DNA of 59,209 bases, taken from an uncultured beta proteobacterium. Its GTDB lineage: Bacteria; Pseudomonadota; Gammaproteobacteria; Burkholderiales; Rhodocyclaceae. The position numbers and the translations under genes were made by a program. The DNA lies in the NCBI GenBank assembly GCA_903959855.1, contig CAJBYR010000138.1:1-59209 (forward strand). The letters run 5' to 3'. Under the pieces are notes generated by a model, which did no database searches, was not told the origin of the DNA, and saw only the letters and a list, made by a program, of their open reading frames with translations. The first letter of the stretch is position 1. Every line of letters starts with the position of its first letter. Shown here piece after piece: positions 40,179 through 48,574 of this stretch.

Positions 40179-40640
40179 ATGAAGCTCTACCTGGCCGGTC
40201 CCGATGTGTTTCGTCCCGATGCGGTGCAATGGGCCGCGTCCGCGCGCGCGCAGTGCGCGGCGGCCGGTCACGAGGCACTGGTGCCGCTGGACGATCAGGC
40301 GGCCACGGCAGCCGCGATCTACGCCAACAATCTGCGCCTGATCGCCGCGGCGGACTGCGTCTTGGCCAATCTCGATCCCTTTCGCGGCGCCGAGCCGGAC
40401 TCAGGCACCTGCGTGGAAATCGGCTACGCGCTGGCCCTGGGCAAGCGCGTAATCGGTTATGCGGCGGACCTGCGACCGCTGCGCGATCGCCTGGCGGCGG
40501 ATGCCGACGGTGTTTGCCGCGATGCCGCCGGCTGGAAAGTCGAGGATTTCGGCTTGCCCTTGAACCTGATGCTGGCAGTACCGCTGCGTCTGGCCCGGGG
40601 CGGATTGGCCGAAGCGCTGCGCGAACTCGATCGCGCCTAA
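40179..40640 (+). CDS. Nucleoside 2-deoxyribosyltransferase family protein
   Basis: 153 residues: MKLYLAGPDVF at the start (the family's nucleoside-binding strand), ADCVLANLDPFRG, and DSGTCVEIGYALALGK with the catalytic Glu. It would transfer or hydrolyse deoxyribose from nucleosides or nucleotides, for salvage or pool cleansing. It overlaps the convergent yaeQ end by 4 bp. Confidence 0.87.
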   Translation: MKLYLAGPDVFRPDAVQWAASARAQCAAAGHEALVPLDDQAATAAAIYANNLRLIAAADCVLANLDPFRGAEPDSGTCVEIGYALALGKRVIGYAADLRPLRDRLAADADGVCRDAAGWKVEDFGLPLNLMLAVPLRLARGGLAEALRELDRA

Positions 40641-41188
40641 TCCATGCCCGGCGCCATCCGGGTTTGCGGCGCGATATGCAGGCTTTCACCGTCGGCGATC
40701 AGCCAGATTTCGTTTTCCTGCAGCGTGCATTGCAGCGTCATCGAGCGTTGCGCGAGCGCCGCCAGCGCCCGGCTTTCCTCGGGGAGGAGGTCGATCACGG
40801 TGAGCTTGTCGAGCTTGCGCAGGGCCGTCTGGTTCTGCTGCCACCACATGTCGGCGACGCGGCCGCCGTAGGTCAGCACCAGCACGCGATTCGAACGGCC
40901 GCAGGCGCGGCGCAGGCGCTTCTCGTCAGGGAGGCCGACTTCGATCCAGAGTTCGATGCTGCCGGTGAGATCCTTGCGCCAGAGGTCGGGTTCATCTTCG
41001 GATGACAGTCCCTTGCCGAAGATCAGCGCCTCGTCGGCATTGAGCATGAAGGCCAGCACGCGGACCATCATGCGTTCGTCGGTTTCCGACGGGTGGCGGG
41101 CGACCTTCAGTACATGCGTCGCGTAGTAGTTGCGGTCCAGATCGGCGATCTGCAGTTCCGCCTTGAAGATGGTCGACTTGAGAGCCAT
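40637..41188 (-). CDS. yaeQ: YaeQ family protein
   Basis: 183 residues: MALKSTIFKAELQIADLDRNYY, HPSETDERMMVRVLAFMLNA, and LWIEVGLPDEKRLRRACGRS match the YaeQ family, which has a PD-(D/E)XK-like fold and uncertain biochemical role. Single gene, preceded by a non-coding gap of about 155 bp. Confidence 0.92.
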   Translation of the reverse strand: MALKSTIFKAELQIADLDRNYYATHVLKVARHPSETDERMMVRVLAFMLNADEALIFGKGLSSEDEPDLWRKDLTGSIELWIEVGLPDEKRLRRACGRSNRVLVLTYGGRVADMWWQQNQTALRKLDKLTVIDLLPEESRALAALAQRSMTLQCTLQENEIWLIADGESLHIAPQTRMAPGMD

Positions 41189-41343
41189 GGCTGGGATGCG
41201 AAACCATGGATTAAACTACAGAAAGGTCCCGGTGGCATTGCGGTTTTTACCATTTGACTTTGCCCTGGCCCAGGCATACAGTGAAATTGCTCCCGGCTTG
41301 GGGCGACCTCCGGAGGACCTTAGCGCTGAGACCGATTCCGCGA

Positions 41344-42039
41344 TTAATGCTTCCAAACATAGTCCGCTAACACCGGACTTCGGCCCGCAGGGGCCGCGCC
41401 GATTTGAGATACAGCTTGCGGGCGCCATACAAATTCAGCTAAAGCAAAAAGCCCGTTCCGGCTCCGGCCCCAACGGGCTTTGTTTTGCGACTCTGCCCGC
41501 AGCGCCGTCACTCCCTTGCGCTTGCGCCATTCCCACGGCGGCACGGGTGATTCGTCGCGCCACAGGCCAATCCGGCGCGTTCTGGCGTCGAACTCGGCGT
41601 ACTCGTAGTAGCCCTGGTCATGCAGCGTCTGTTCGCGGCGTTCGTCGCGGAACCACCAGGCCAGGCCGGCTTCGATCTGGGCCAGCGCGGCGTCCCGGCT
41701 CGGTGCGCAGGTGGCGCATTGGGCAGGGCTGGTCAGCAGTTTGCCGATGATGCGGCCGTAGGCGTCCTCACGAATTGTTTCGACGATGACACGCTTGCCT
41801 TGCAGCAGGTCGGCGAGGGCGCGACGCGATTCGGACGCAAACGGCTGGCGCGATTCCGGCGCCGCCATGGCAAACAGGCGTACCTGATGCCGCCGGCCCT
41901 GATTGTCTTCAATGACCAGGCTGTCGCCGCTGGCAACGTCCACCACCTTGCCGGCGATGTTCTCCGCCGCCGCAGGTGACAGGCAGAGGATTGCCCCAAG
42001 GGGAAGCACCCAGGCAAAGAGATTCCGCAGGCCCTTCAT
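41344..42039 (-). CDS. Exported thermonuclease-like (SNase) protein
   Basis: 231 residues from MKGLRNLFAWVLP (signal peptide, cleavage after about AAA-E26). SNase domain: GKVVDVASGDSLVIED, RHQVRLFAMAAPES, ADLLQGKRVIVE, DAYGRIIGKL, and the usual end motif GLWRDESPVPPWEWRKRK. The calcium/active-site Arg and Glu of staphylococcal nuclease are only partly conserved (RLFAMAAPE). Homologues normally stop soon after PPWEWR; here the frame continues about 50 residues, across a strong terminator, to a stop at 41344. It could yield non-stop mRNA. Confidence 0.75.
   Translation of the reverse strand: MKGLRNLFAWVLPLGAILCLSPAAAENIAGKVVDVASGDSLVIEDNQGRRHQVRLFAMAAPESRQPFASESRRALADLLQGKRVIVETIREDAYGRIIGKLLTSPAQCATCAPSRDAALAQIEAGLAWWFRDERREQTLHDQGYYEYAEFDARTRRIGLWRDESPVPPWEWRKRKGVTALRAESQNKARWGRSRNGLFALAEFVWRPQAVSQIGAAPAGRSPVLADYVWKH
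41448..41481 (-). terminator. Intrinsic terminator inside the 3' end of the thermonuclease-like frame
   Basis: A 10-bp stem AAAGCCCGTT / AACGGGCTTT with a 14-nt GC-rich loop, followed on the minus strand by TTGCTTT. The reading frame of the gene at 41344-42039 passes right through it without a stop. Confidence 0.75.
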
Positions 42040-42170
42040 TGCGCTACCGCGACCAGGACGGCCGCAGCCGATTTGACGCCGGCGCCGCCCCTGCGGGATA
42101 CTCCACCCGCAAGCAGGCGGTTGCCCCTGAAAGGGGCCCGTCGCTGACGACAACGGGGGAGAAGTCTCGC

Positions 42171-42608
42171 ATGAGCTTGATGCAATGGAGTGTCAATTAC
42201 TACACCGGCCTGCCGGAGGTAGACCAGCAGCATGAGGCCTTGTTCGGACTGGTCAATCGCCTGTACGACGCCAGGGGGCACCGTGCCGAACTGATCGAAC
42301 AGGCCTTCGCCGATTTGCGCGACTACGTGCGCGAGCATTTCTCGTTGGAGGAAAAGCTCATGGCCGAGTCCGGTCTCGATGTCGGCTATATCGCGCGCCA
42401 CCGCGCCGCCCATGATAATTTCATCATGCGCGTAGACGAGCTTTGGGAGATTTATCGCGCCGGCAGCGATTCCGCCGCCGAGGAGTTGCTTGGTTTCCTG
42501 ATGGCCTGGTTGCGGGAGCATATCCTGCATACCGATCGCAATATGGCTCTGGACATTCACGCCAGGATGGGAACCGAAGCGCCGCACAATCAGTTCTCGC
42601 ACTTCTGA
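42171..42608 (+). CDS. Bacteriohemerythrin
   Basis: 145 residues from an ATG with GGGGGAGAAG upstream. All di-iron ligands are present: DQQHEAL, HFSLEEKLM, HRAAHDNF and HILHTDRNMA. A cytoplasmic O2-binding protein that carries or senses oxygen, common in microaerobic Betaproteobacteria. Convergent with the DUF3301 gene, 6 bp apart. Confidence 0.93.
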   Translation: MSLMQWSVNYYTGLPEVDQQHEALFGLVNRLYDARGHRAELIEQAFADLRDYVREHFSLEEKLMAESGLDVGYIARHRAAHDNFIMRVDELWEIYRAGSDSAAEELLGFLMAWLREHILHTDRNMALDIHARMGTEAPHNQFSHF

Positions 42609-42614
42609 GTCCGC

Positions 42615-42947
42615 CTAGTGCAAGGTCGGGTTGATTGCCACCAGCCGCGGCCCGGTATTGACCACCAGCACTTCGTCGCCGAGCATCACCAGGCTGCCGC
42701 GCCGGCGGTTGTTGCCGGTATCGCTGAAATCGAAGCCATAGGCGCGGCGCAGGCATAGCCGGCCGTCGTCGTCGCGCGCCAGGCTCAGGCTGGCAATCGC
42801 CACCGTATCGTCGAGCAGTTGCAGGTCATCGGCGGCGCAGGCCGCCTTGGCCGCGCGGATGCCGATGTCGCGCACATGCACGCTGTCGTACCAGAGCCAG
42901 GCCAGTGCGCCGAGCAGAATTATCCCGAGCAGTTCCAGCGTGGGCAT
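42615..42947 (-). CDS. DUF3301 family small membrane protein
   Basis: 110 residues: an N-terminal transmembrane helix (LELLGIILLGALAWLWYDS) and a small soluble part with FDFSDTGNNRRRGSLVMLGD. This matches my memory of DUF3301. Function unknown. It is the last gene of the ravA/viaA-like run, 2 bp after the DUF364-like gene. Confidence 0.8.
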   Translation of the reverse strand: MPTLELLGIILLGALAWLWYDSVHVRDIGIRAAKAACAADDLQLLDDTVAIASLSLARDDDGRLCLRRAYGFDFSDTGNNRRRGSLVMLGDEVLVVNTGPRLVAINPTLH

Positions 42948-42949
42948 GG

Positions 42950-43801
42950 TCAGTGTTTCTTTCCGGCGCGTGCCAGCAGGGTAGTGAAGCTTGGGTAATT
43001 GTCGCGGGTCAGCGCGGACTTGACACTGAAGGGGCTGGTCGACTCGCCGCGCGTTAGGGCGTCGACGAAGCCTGCGCCATCGCGGATCCAGTTGCCGCCG
43101 ACCAGCGTGACTCCGCGCGCGAACAGGGCGTCGGGCAGGCAGCCGGCACCGGGGCCGACCATGGCGAACCAGCGTGCCGAGCGGCACTGGTCCAGCATGC
43201 GGTCCAGCGTGTCGTTGAGCAGCAGCGTGCTGGTCGATACCACTTTCTCGCAGGTCGCCAAGTCCGCGGCATCGAGCGTGACGCGATAGCCTTCGGCCTC
43301 GCCAGCCAGTTCGGCCTTGAGTTCCACCACCGTGAGCCGGGCGCCGCTGGCAAGCACGCGGCCGAGCAGGGGACGGAACAGGCCGATCATGCCGATCTGC
43401 TCGCCGGCCCTGGGCTCCATCTGGCCGATCGAATCGCTGCTGGCCTCGGGGACAAAGCCGGCGCGATCATAGAGGCAGCGCGTCAGCGCATTGGCGGTGG
43501 CAAACCCCAGCGCTTTGCCGAAAGAGTCGGCGCTGGCGTAACGGCGAGCCAGCGCCATGGCGTTGGCGCCAACCAGGCCAAGATTGTCACCCGCCGCGCG
43601 AAGTCGCGCCAGTGTGTCGTCGAGCAACACATACGAAAGCCCGAGCGAGCCATCCTCGAGTTCGAGGGCACAAAACTCGCCTTTGTTGGTTTCCGGGGAC
43701 GCGGAGAGCGCGGGCGGCAGATGCAGGGCACGCACGCGCGGCAACGGGCCTGCCGCGGCGAAGGCATCGAGTTGGGCGAGGTAGTCGCTGGCGAAGCTCA
43801 T
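42950..43801 (-). CDS. DUF364-like putative heavy-metal-chelation domain protein
   Basis: 283 residues. The pattern MIGLFRPLLGRVLASGARLTV, STSTLLLNDTLDRML, MVGPGAGCLPDALFARGV resembles the Rossmann-like DUF364 domain with a DUF4213-like N-terminus. The ATG overlaps the VWA gene's stop (ATGA). Placement behind an AAA+/VWA pair suggests a role in metal or cofactor handling; this is inference. A dispersed 23-bp element lies inside the gene. Confidence 0.65.
   Translation of the reverse strand: MSFASDYLAQLDAFAAAGPLPRVRALHLPPALSASPETNKGEFCALELEDGSLGLSYVLLDDTLARLRAAGDNLGLVGANAMALARRYASADSFGKALGFATANALTRCLYDRAGFVPEASSDSIGQMEPRAGEQIGMIGLFRPLLGRVLASGARLTVVELKAELAGEAEGYRVTLDAADLATCEKVVSTSTLLLNDTLDRMLDQCRSARWFAMVGPGAGCLPDALFARGVTLVGGNWIRDGAGFVDALTRGESTSPFSVKSALTRDNYPSFTTLLARAGKKH
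43526..43548 (+). repeat. Dispersed 23-bp element, copy in DUF364-like gene
   Basis: GTCGGCGCTGGCGTAACGG then CGAG, 20 of 23 to consensus, antisense to the gene that contains it (encoding about RRYASAD). Confidence 0.5.
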
Positions 43802-45360
43802 GTTGGCTTGTCGCCACGGAAAGCAGCGGAGGCTTCGGCGCCGGAGACCGTGGCCTCGCGCGTTGCCTCGTTGCGCAGCGCGCCGGGAAAATACAGTGCG
43901 GTGAGGCGATGCGTATGGATAGGTGATTCGGCATTGTTGCCGCCAAAGCGGCGCCAGTCGCGCACCGGGTAAATGTGGTCGGCGATTTCGAGCAGGCCGA
44001 CGGTTTCGCGGTCGGCGATCAACACGCCCTGCACCCGCAGCCCCAGTTGGCGCTTGACAGCGGCGAGGCGTGCGGCGAGCGCGGGTGTGGCACCGAACTC
44101 GCCATCCGTGGCGATCAGCAGGTCGGCGCGCTGCCAGCGTTCCAGTTCGACCTGGGCGATGACTTTTTCCAGCGGCGCGCAGATGTCGGTGCCGCCGCGA
44201 AAGGACTGGCCGAGAAAGCGCGTGGCGCGTTCGATGCCGGCGCGGCCCAGCGTCAACTCCAGCTCGACGACTTCCTCCGGGCCGCCGAAAGCAAATACGT
44301 GGCAGGCGCGGTTTTGCGCATGCGCGGCGCGCATGGCTTCGAGCACGACGGCCTTGGCCACGCCCTCGGCACCACCCTGCATCGAGCCCGAAGTGTCGAC
44401 ACAGACCAGCATCGGACCTGACTCCAGCTTCTTCGCCGGCATCAGGCCCGGGCGCGGCTGTAGCACCGGCGCCTGGTGCTGGCGCGTTTCCGTCATGCGG
44501 TCGTCGTCTTCGTAGCACAGCAGGCTGCGCTCGGCACGCCGCGCGTGCCACACCAGGCGCAGTCGCGGGTGGCCCAGCAGCATGGCCTCGGCGGGCAGCA
44601 TGCGGGCGATGCGGTCGGAGCGGTGGATGCCGCGCGTCTCGCCCGGCATGTCGGGGACGCGCACGGTGCGCGTTTCAGTGCGCAGGGCCATGGCTTGCTC
44701 CATCACCTCGACCAGCGACTGGCTGGCAATGTCGTGCTCTTCGGTTGGGCGCGAGCGGCCCAGTTCGCGGATGATCTTCACCAGTTCCGGCAGGCCGGCG
44801 AGCAGGCGCCGGATGCGCAGCACCTCCTGCCAGCCGGCGGAATGCAGCAGGCCGCGCAATTCGTCCCAGCGGCTGTGCTCGCAATCGTCGGGCACCATGC
44901 CGAAGACTTCGACCAGTTCGTCGATCTGGTCGCAATGCTGGCGCCAGTCGTCGCTGAAGGCATCGATGGCCATCTGCAAGGCTTGCTCTTCGCCGGCACC
45001 GCGATCGACGTAATCGACGATGAGGTCGAGATGGAAGAGGATGCTCATCAGCACCGTGTCGGTGAGCTCCTGCTGGCCATGGCAATAACGGGCCAGATCC
45101 AGCGCGTCCACCGCTTTGCCGAGTGCTGCGGCGATAGGCGGCGGTGGCCACGACACATTGGTCATCGCGGAGGGCTTGCCGGCAAAGAGTTCGCTGCGCA
45201 GCGCGGCTAGTGCGTCGAGGCGGGGTTCCAGGTGGCCCTGCGAATTGGTCATGCCGCCCAGCCAGTGGCTGCGGGCGAGGGCGTCGAGCGCCGCCAGGCG
45301 GGTCTCGCCGGCTGAAAACAGCAAAGCGGAAGGCAGCGATGGTGTTGCGGCGGGAGACAC
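43798..45360 (-). CDS. VWA-domain protein, ViaA/CoxE-like
   Basis: 520 residues from a GTG. The C-terminal VWA domain carries the MIDAS motif DTSGSMQGG with FRGGTDICAPL and DLLIATDGEFG. The N-terminal 250 residues are helical, as in ViaA (ELVKIIRELGRSRPTEE). It pairs with the MoxR AAA+ gene 8 bp upstream; in E. coli RavA-ViaA acts on respiratory complexes and membrane lipids. Whether this is ViaA itself or another VWA partner of MoxR ATPases is open. Confidence 0.82.
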   Translation of the reverse strand: MSPAATPSLPSALLFSAGETRLAALDALARSHWLGGMTNSQGHLEPRLDALAALRSELFAGKPSAMTNVSWPPPPIAAALGKAVDALDLARYCHGQQELTDTVLMSILFHLDLIVDYVDRGAGEEQALQMAIDAFSDDWRQHCDQIDELVEVFGMVPDDCEHSRWDELRGLLHSAGWQEVLRIRRLLAGLPELVKIIRELGRSRPTEEHDIASQSLVEVMEQAMALRTETRTVRVPDMPGETRGIHRSDRIARMLPAEAMLLGHPRLRLVWHARRAERSLLCYEDDDRMTETRQHQAPVLQPRPGLMPAKKLESGPMLVCVDTSGSMQGGAEGVAKAVVLEAMRAAHAQNRACHVFAFGGPEEVVELELTLGRAGIERATRFLGQSFRGGTDICAPLEKVIAQVELERWQRADLLIATDGEFGATPALAARLAAVKRQLGLRVQGVLIADRETVGLLEIADHIYPVRDWRRFGGNNAESPIHTHRLTALYFPGALRNEATREATVSGAEASAAFRGDKPT

Positions 45361-45368
45361 GGGCGCGT

Positions 45369-46766
45369 TCAGGCCGCGAGTTCGTCGTGCGCCACAGGGT
45401 CGGGCTCGCGGCCGCTGTCTAGTTCAAGGCGTGGCAGGGCCAGGAATCCGGCGCGCGCAATTCGTGCGCGTTCAGCCAATTGGTCGATGGCGGCGGCAGT
45501 CGTTGCAAGCGTGATTTCGGCACGCGCGGTAAGTGCGTCATTGAGCCAGAGGCTGCTTCGCGCGAATACCGCAAGGTCGGCACATTGCGTCGCGATTTCA
45601 TCCGCATAGCCGGCGATGCGGGCCAGCAGGTCGTCGATCTGACGCACCCGGGCGGCGATGTGGGTGGCCCCGTAGCGCCGGCGTCGCTGGTAAAGCATGC
45701 GCGTGGCGGAAGCGCCCCCCTTGGCGTCGCCAATCTCCTCCGCCAGTTCGACCGAGGAAAACTTGAGCCGGCCGGACTCGTCGTAGTCCAGGTCGTTGGC
45801 CTGAAGTTCGGCCTGCAATTGCCCTTCGAAGGCTTCTACCACGCGCGTCAGGCGCGCCGGAGAAAATGCCTCGCGGACCCCCAGTCGTGCCGCCAGCCAG
45901 TCGGCCACCTGTGCCTGGCGTGCGGCATCGGGTGCGGTGAGCCAGGGCAGCAGCAACAGGTCCCAGGTGGCAACGGCGTCGCGCCCGTCGCTGGCGGCGG
46001 CGACGCGCAACAGCCAGACGATCTTGACCCAGCGCCGGTCCGAGACCGCGAAGGGGAGGGTGGCAAAGTGCTGGCGCAATTCGGCAAGGACAGCGACGAC
46101 ATCCGCAGAAACCGTTATTGCGCCCGCCCGGATTGCCAGGCGCGCGAAATCTGCGCCGTCGAGGCTGAGGTCCGGCCCCGGCGCCTGCCAGTCGCGTACG
46201 TTGCCGGCCTCCAGCAGGGCACCGAAGCCCTCGGCACTCACCGCCGCGATCGGCAGGCGCACCAGGAAGCGGTCAAAGAAGGCCTCGCCGACTTCGTCCT
46301 CCGGTACTTCGTTGGTGGCACCGATGACGCTGATCAGGGGACACGCCTGGCGGCCGGAGCCGTTGTCGAACTCGCGCTCGTTGAGCAGGGTGAGCAGGGC
46401 GTTGAGGATCGCGCTGTTGGCCTTGAACACTTCGTCGATGAAGGCGATCGAGGCATCAGGCAGGAAGCCGACGGTATGGCGCTCGTAGCGGTCATCCTCC
46501 AGCGCCTTGATCGACAGCGGACCGAAGAGTTCCTCGGGCACCGAGAAGCGCGTCAGCAGGCGCTCGAAATAGCGGGCGTCGCGGAAGGCTGTGTGCAGGC
46601 GGCGTGCCAGTTCGCTTTTGGCGGTGCCCGGGGGGCCGACCAGCAGCGTGTGCTCGCCGGCCAGCGCGGCGAGCAGGCACAGGCGCACGCTCTGGCGGCG
46701 TTCGACGAGGCCGTTTTCGAGAATATCGAGCAGGGCCCGCAGGCGGGCCGGAAGGGTGAGGTCCAT
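45369..46766 (-). CDS. MoxR-family AAA+ ATPase, RavA-like
   Basis: 465 residues. Walker A GPPGTAKSE, Walker B IAFIDEVFKAN, sensor 1 IGATNEVPED, and ALLTLLNEREFDNGS typical of the RavA branch. C-terminal helical region after about 320. It likely works with the downstream VWA protein as a chaperone or cofactor-insertion motor. First gene of a four-gene minus-strand run, divergent from the MFS gene by about 85 bp. Confidence 0.87.
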   Translation of the reverse strand: MDLTLPARLRALLDILENGLVERRQSVRLCLLAALAGEHTLLVGPPGTAKSELARRLHTAFRDARYFERLLTRFSVPEELFGPLSIKALEDDRYERHTVGFLPDASIAFIDEVFKANSAILNALLTLLNEREFDNGSGRQACPLISVIGATNEVPEDEVGEAFFDRFLVRLPIAAVSAEGFGALLEAGNVRDWQAPGPDLSLDGADFARLAIRAGAITVSADVVAVLAELRQHFATLPFAVSDRRWVKIVWLLRVAAASDGRDAVATWDLLLLPWLTAPDAARQAQVADWLAARLGVREAFSPARLTRVVEAFEGQLQAELQANDLDYDESGRLKFSSVELAEEIGDAKGGASATRMLYQRRRRYGATHIAARVRQIDDLLARIAGYADEIATQCADLAVFARSSLWLNDALTARAEITLATTAAAIDQLAERARIARAGFLALPRLELDSGREPDPVAHDELAA

Positions 46767-46817
46767 GAAGCGCGATTGTAGGCAAGGGTCGCTCCGGCGT
46801 ATACGGCAGTAACCGGA

Positions 46818-46840
46818 GTCGGCGCTGGCAATACGGCGAT
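46818..46840 (+). repeat. Dispersed 23-bp element, copy before the MFS gene
   Basis: GTCGGCGCTGGCAATACGG then CGAT, 21 of 23 to consensus, ending only 10 bp before the MFS start codon and pointing to it. Confidence 0.7.
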
Positions 46841-46850
46841 AATCGGCGCA

Positions 46851-48077
46851 ATGAGCTTCTTTTCCGCGGTCTTTTCGCGCGCCCTGTCTTCGCGCAACTA
46901 CCGGATCTACTTTGCCGGGCAGCTGGTTTCGCTAGCCGGCACCTGGATGCAGCAGATCGCCATGATCTGGCTGGCGTGGCGCCTGTCGAACTCGGCCGCG
47001 GTGCTGGGCATGGTGGGTTTCGCCAGCCAGATTCCCATTCTGGTGCTCGGCCCCTTTGCCGGGGTGATCACCGATCGTTTCGACCGCCGCCGCATCCTGC
47101 TGGCCACCCAGGTGGCGGCGATGTTGCAGGCTGTGGTGCTGACGTTGCTGACCTGGTCCGGCGAGGTCACGCCCGGCTGGCTGATCGGACTGGCGCTGCT
47201 GCTGGGGACCATCAATGCGCTGGATCTGCCAGCGCGCCAGGCATTTTCCGCACAACTGGTCGAAAAGCGCGAGGACCTGCCCAATGCGATTGCGCTGAAT
47301 TCGCTGCTGATGAATTCGGCGCGCTTCGTCGGCCCGGCCCTGGCCGGCTTCGCCGTAGCGACCATCGGCGAGGCCTGGTGTTTCGCCATCAATGCGACCA
47401 GTTATCTGGCCGTGCTGCTGGCGTTGCTGGCGATCCGGGTGGTGCCGCATCGTGGCGAGCCGGGCTCGGCCTGGCAGTCCTTCCGCGAAGGTATTGCCTA
47501 CGTCGTGGGTCATGGCGAAATCCGGCCGCGCCTGCTGACCGTGGCGGCGGTCAGCTTTCTGGTAACGCCCTATGCGGTGATGATGCCGCTGTTTGCCAGC
47601 GAAATTTATGGCGGCGATGCGCGCGCCTACGGCCTGCTGATCGGCAGCGCCGGTGCCGGCGCGCTGTTTGCCGGCCTGTATCTGGCGAGCCGGCAAGGCA
47701 CCGAGCGGCTGCCGCGGCGCGTGGCCGATGCCGTGCTGGTGGCCGGCGCTGCGCTGACCCTGTTCTCGCTCAACACGGTGCTGGCGCTGGGCTTTGCCAT
47801 CGTCATGGTGCTCGGCTTTGCCGTGATCGCCTTCATCGCCGGCAGCAATACCCTGGTGCAGATGCAGGTCGATGATGCCTACCGCGGCCGCGTGATGGCG
47901 ATCTTCTCGATGGCCTTCCTCGGCATCGCGCCCCTCGGCAGCTTTACCGTCGGGCATCTGGTGCATTGGTTCGGCGTGCAGCAGGTGCTGTTTTTCTGCG
48001 GGCTGGGCGCTATCGCGGTTGGCATCGTTACGCGGCGGCGCCTGGCCAAGCTTGTGGCCGGTGGCCGCACCGCCTGA
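46851..48077 (+). CDS. MFS transporter (EntS/MFS_3-like exporter)
   Basis: 408 residues, about 12 transmembrane helices. Loop motif GPFAGVITDRFDRRRILLAT and LPARQAFSAQLVEKREDLPNA are typical of the MFS_3 group that includes enterobactin exporter EntS. Inner-membrane proton-driven efflux; the substrate cannot be inferred. Confidence 0.87.
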   Translation: MSFFSAVFSRALSSRNYRIYFAGQLVSLAGTWMQQIAMIWLAWRLSNSAAVLGMVGFASQIPILVLGPFAGVITDRFDRRRILLATQVAAMLQAVVLTLLTWSGEVTPGWLIGLALLLGTINALDLPARQAFSAQLVEKREDLPNAIALNSLLMNSARFVGPALAGFAVATIGEAWCFAINATSYLAVLLALLAIRVVPHRGEPGSAWQSFREGIAYVVGHGEIRPRLLTVAAVSFLVTPYAVMMPLFASEIYGGDARAYGLLIGSAGAGALFAGLYLASRQGTERLPRRVADAVLVAGAALTLFSLNTVLALGFAIVMVLGFAVIAFIAGSNTLVQMQVDDAYRGRVMAIFSMAFLGIAPLGSFTVGHLVHWFGVQQVLFFCGLGAIAVGIVTRRRLAKLVAGGRTA

Positions 48078-48089
48078 GAGGGTCAGGGC

Positions 48090-48485
48090 TCAGCGCAGCA
48101 GCACGCGCAGCACACCCCAGAACGCGCCGAGCCACAGCCCGGAAAACATCAGCATGCCGAGCAGAAACCCCGCCCCGCGCTTCGCCGGATCCTGCAGGTA
48201 GGCGATGGCATACCAGGTCCGCGCCAGCAGCCAGATCAAACCCATGACGCCGGCACCACGGTCGCCGACGAATGCGGCATAGAGCCAGAGCGCCGGCAAC
48301 ATCAGCACCACGCCTTCAAGCGTGTTCATCTGTACCCGAAAGGCCCGCTCGAACAGCTCGTGTCCGGTCACGGCCGGAGCCTTGACGCCGTAGCGTCCCC
48401 GGGCGCGGCCCACGTTGAACGCCGTGAGCGAGAGCAGGATCAGGACCAACAGGGTGACCAGCGAAGTCAAGGGAAGCGAGGTCAT
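48090..48485 (-). CDS. MAPEG family membrane protein
   Basis: 131 residues, four hydrophobic helices. Motif ERAFRVQMNTLEGVVLMLPAL and the AYLQDPAKRGAGF loop are typical of MAPEG proteins (eicosanoid and glutathione metabolism in eukaryotes). In bacteria the role is mostly unknown. Convergent with the MFS gene. Confidence 0.88.
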   Translation of the reverse strand: MTSLPLTSLVTLLVLILLSLTAFNVGRARGRYGVKAPAVTGHELFERAFRVQMNTLEGVVLMLPALWLYAAFVGDRGAGVMGLIWLLARTWYAIAYLQDPAKRGAGFLLGMLMFSGLWLGAFWGVLRVLLR

Positions 48486-48574
48486 GCGGGGCTCCTTGCG
48501 GGGAATCGAAAGCGCAATGCGGCTTCCATCACCCCAAGCATACAATGCCCGTTCGACGAATTGCCCCGCTTGCC

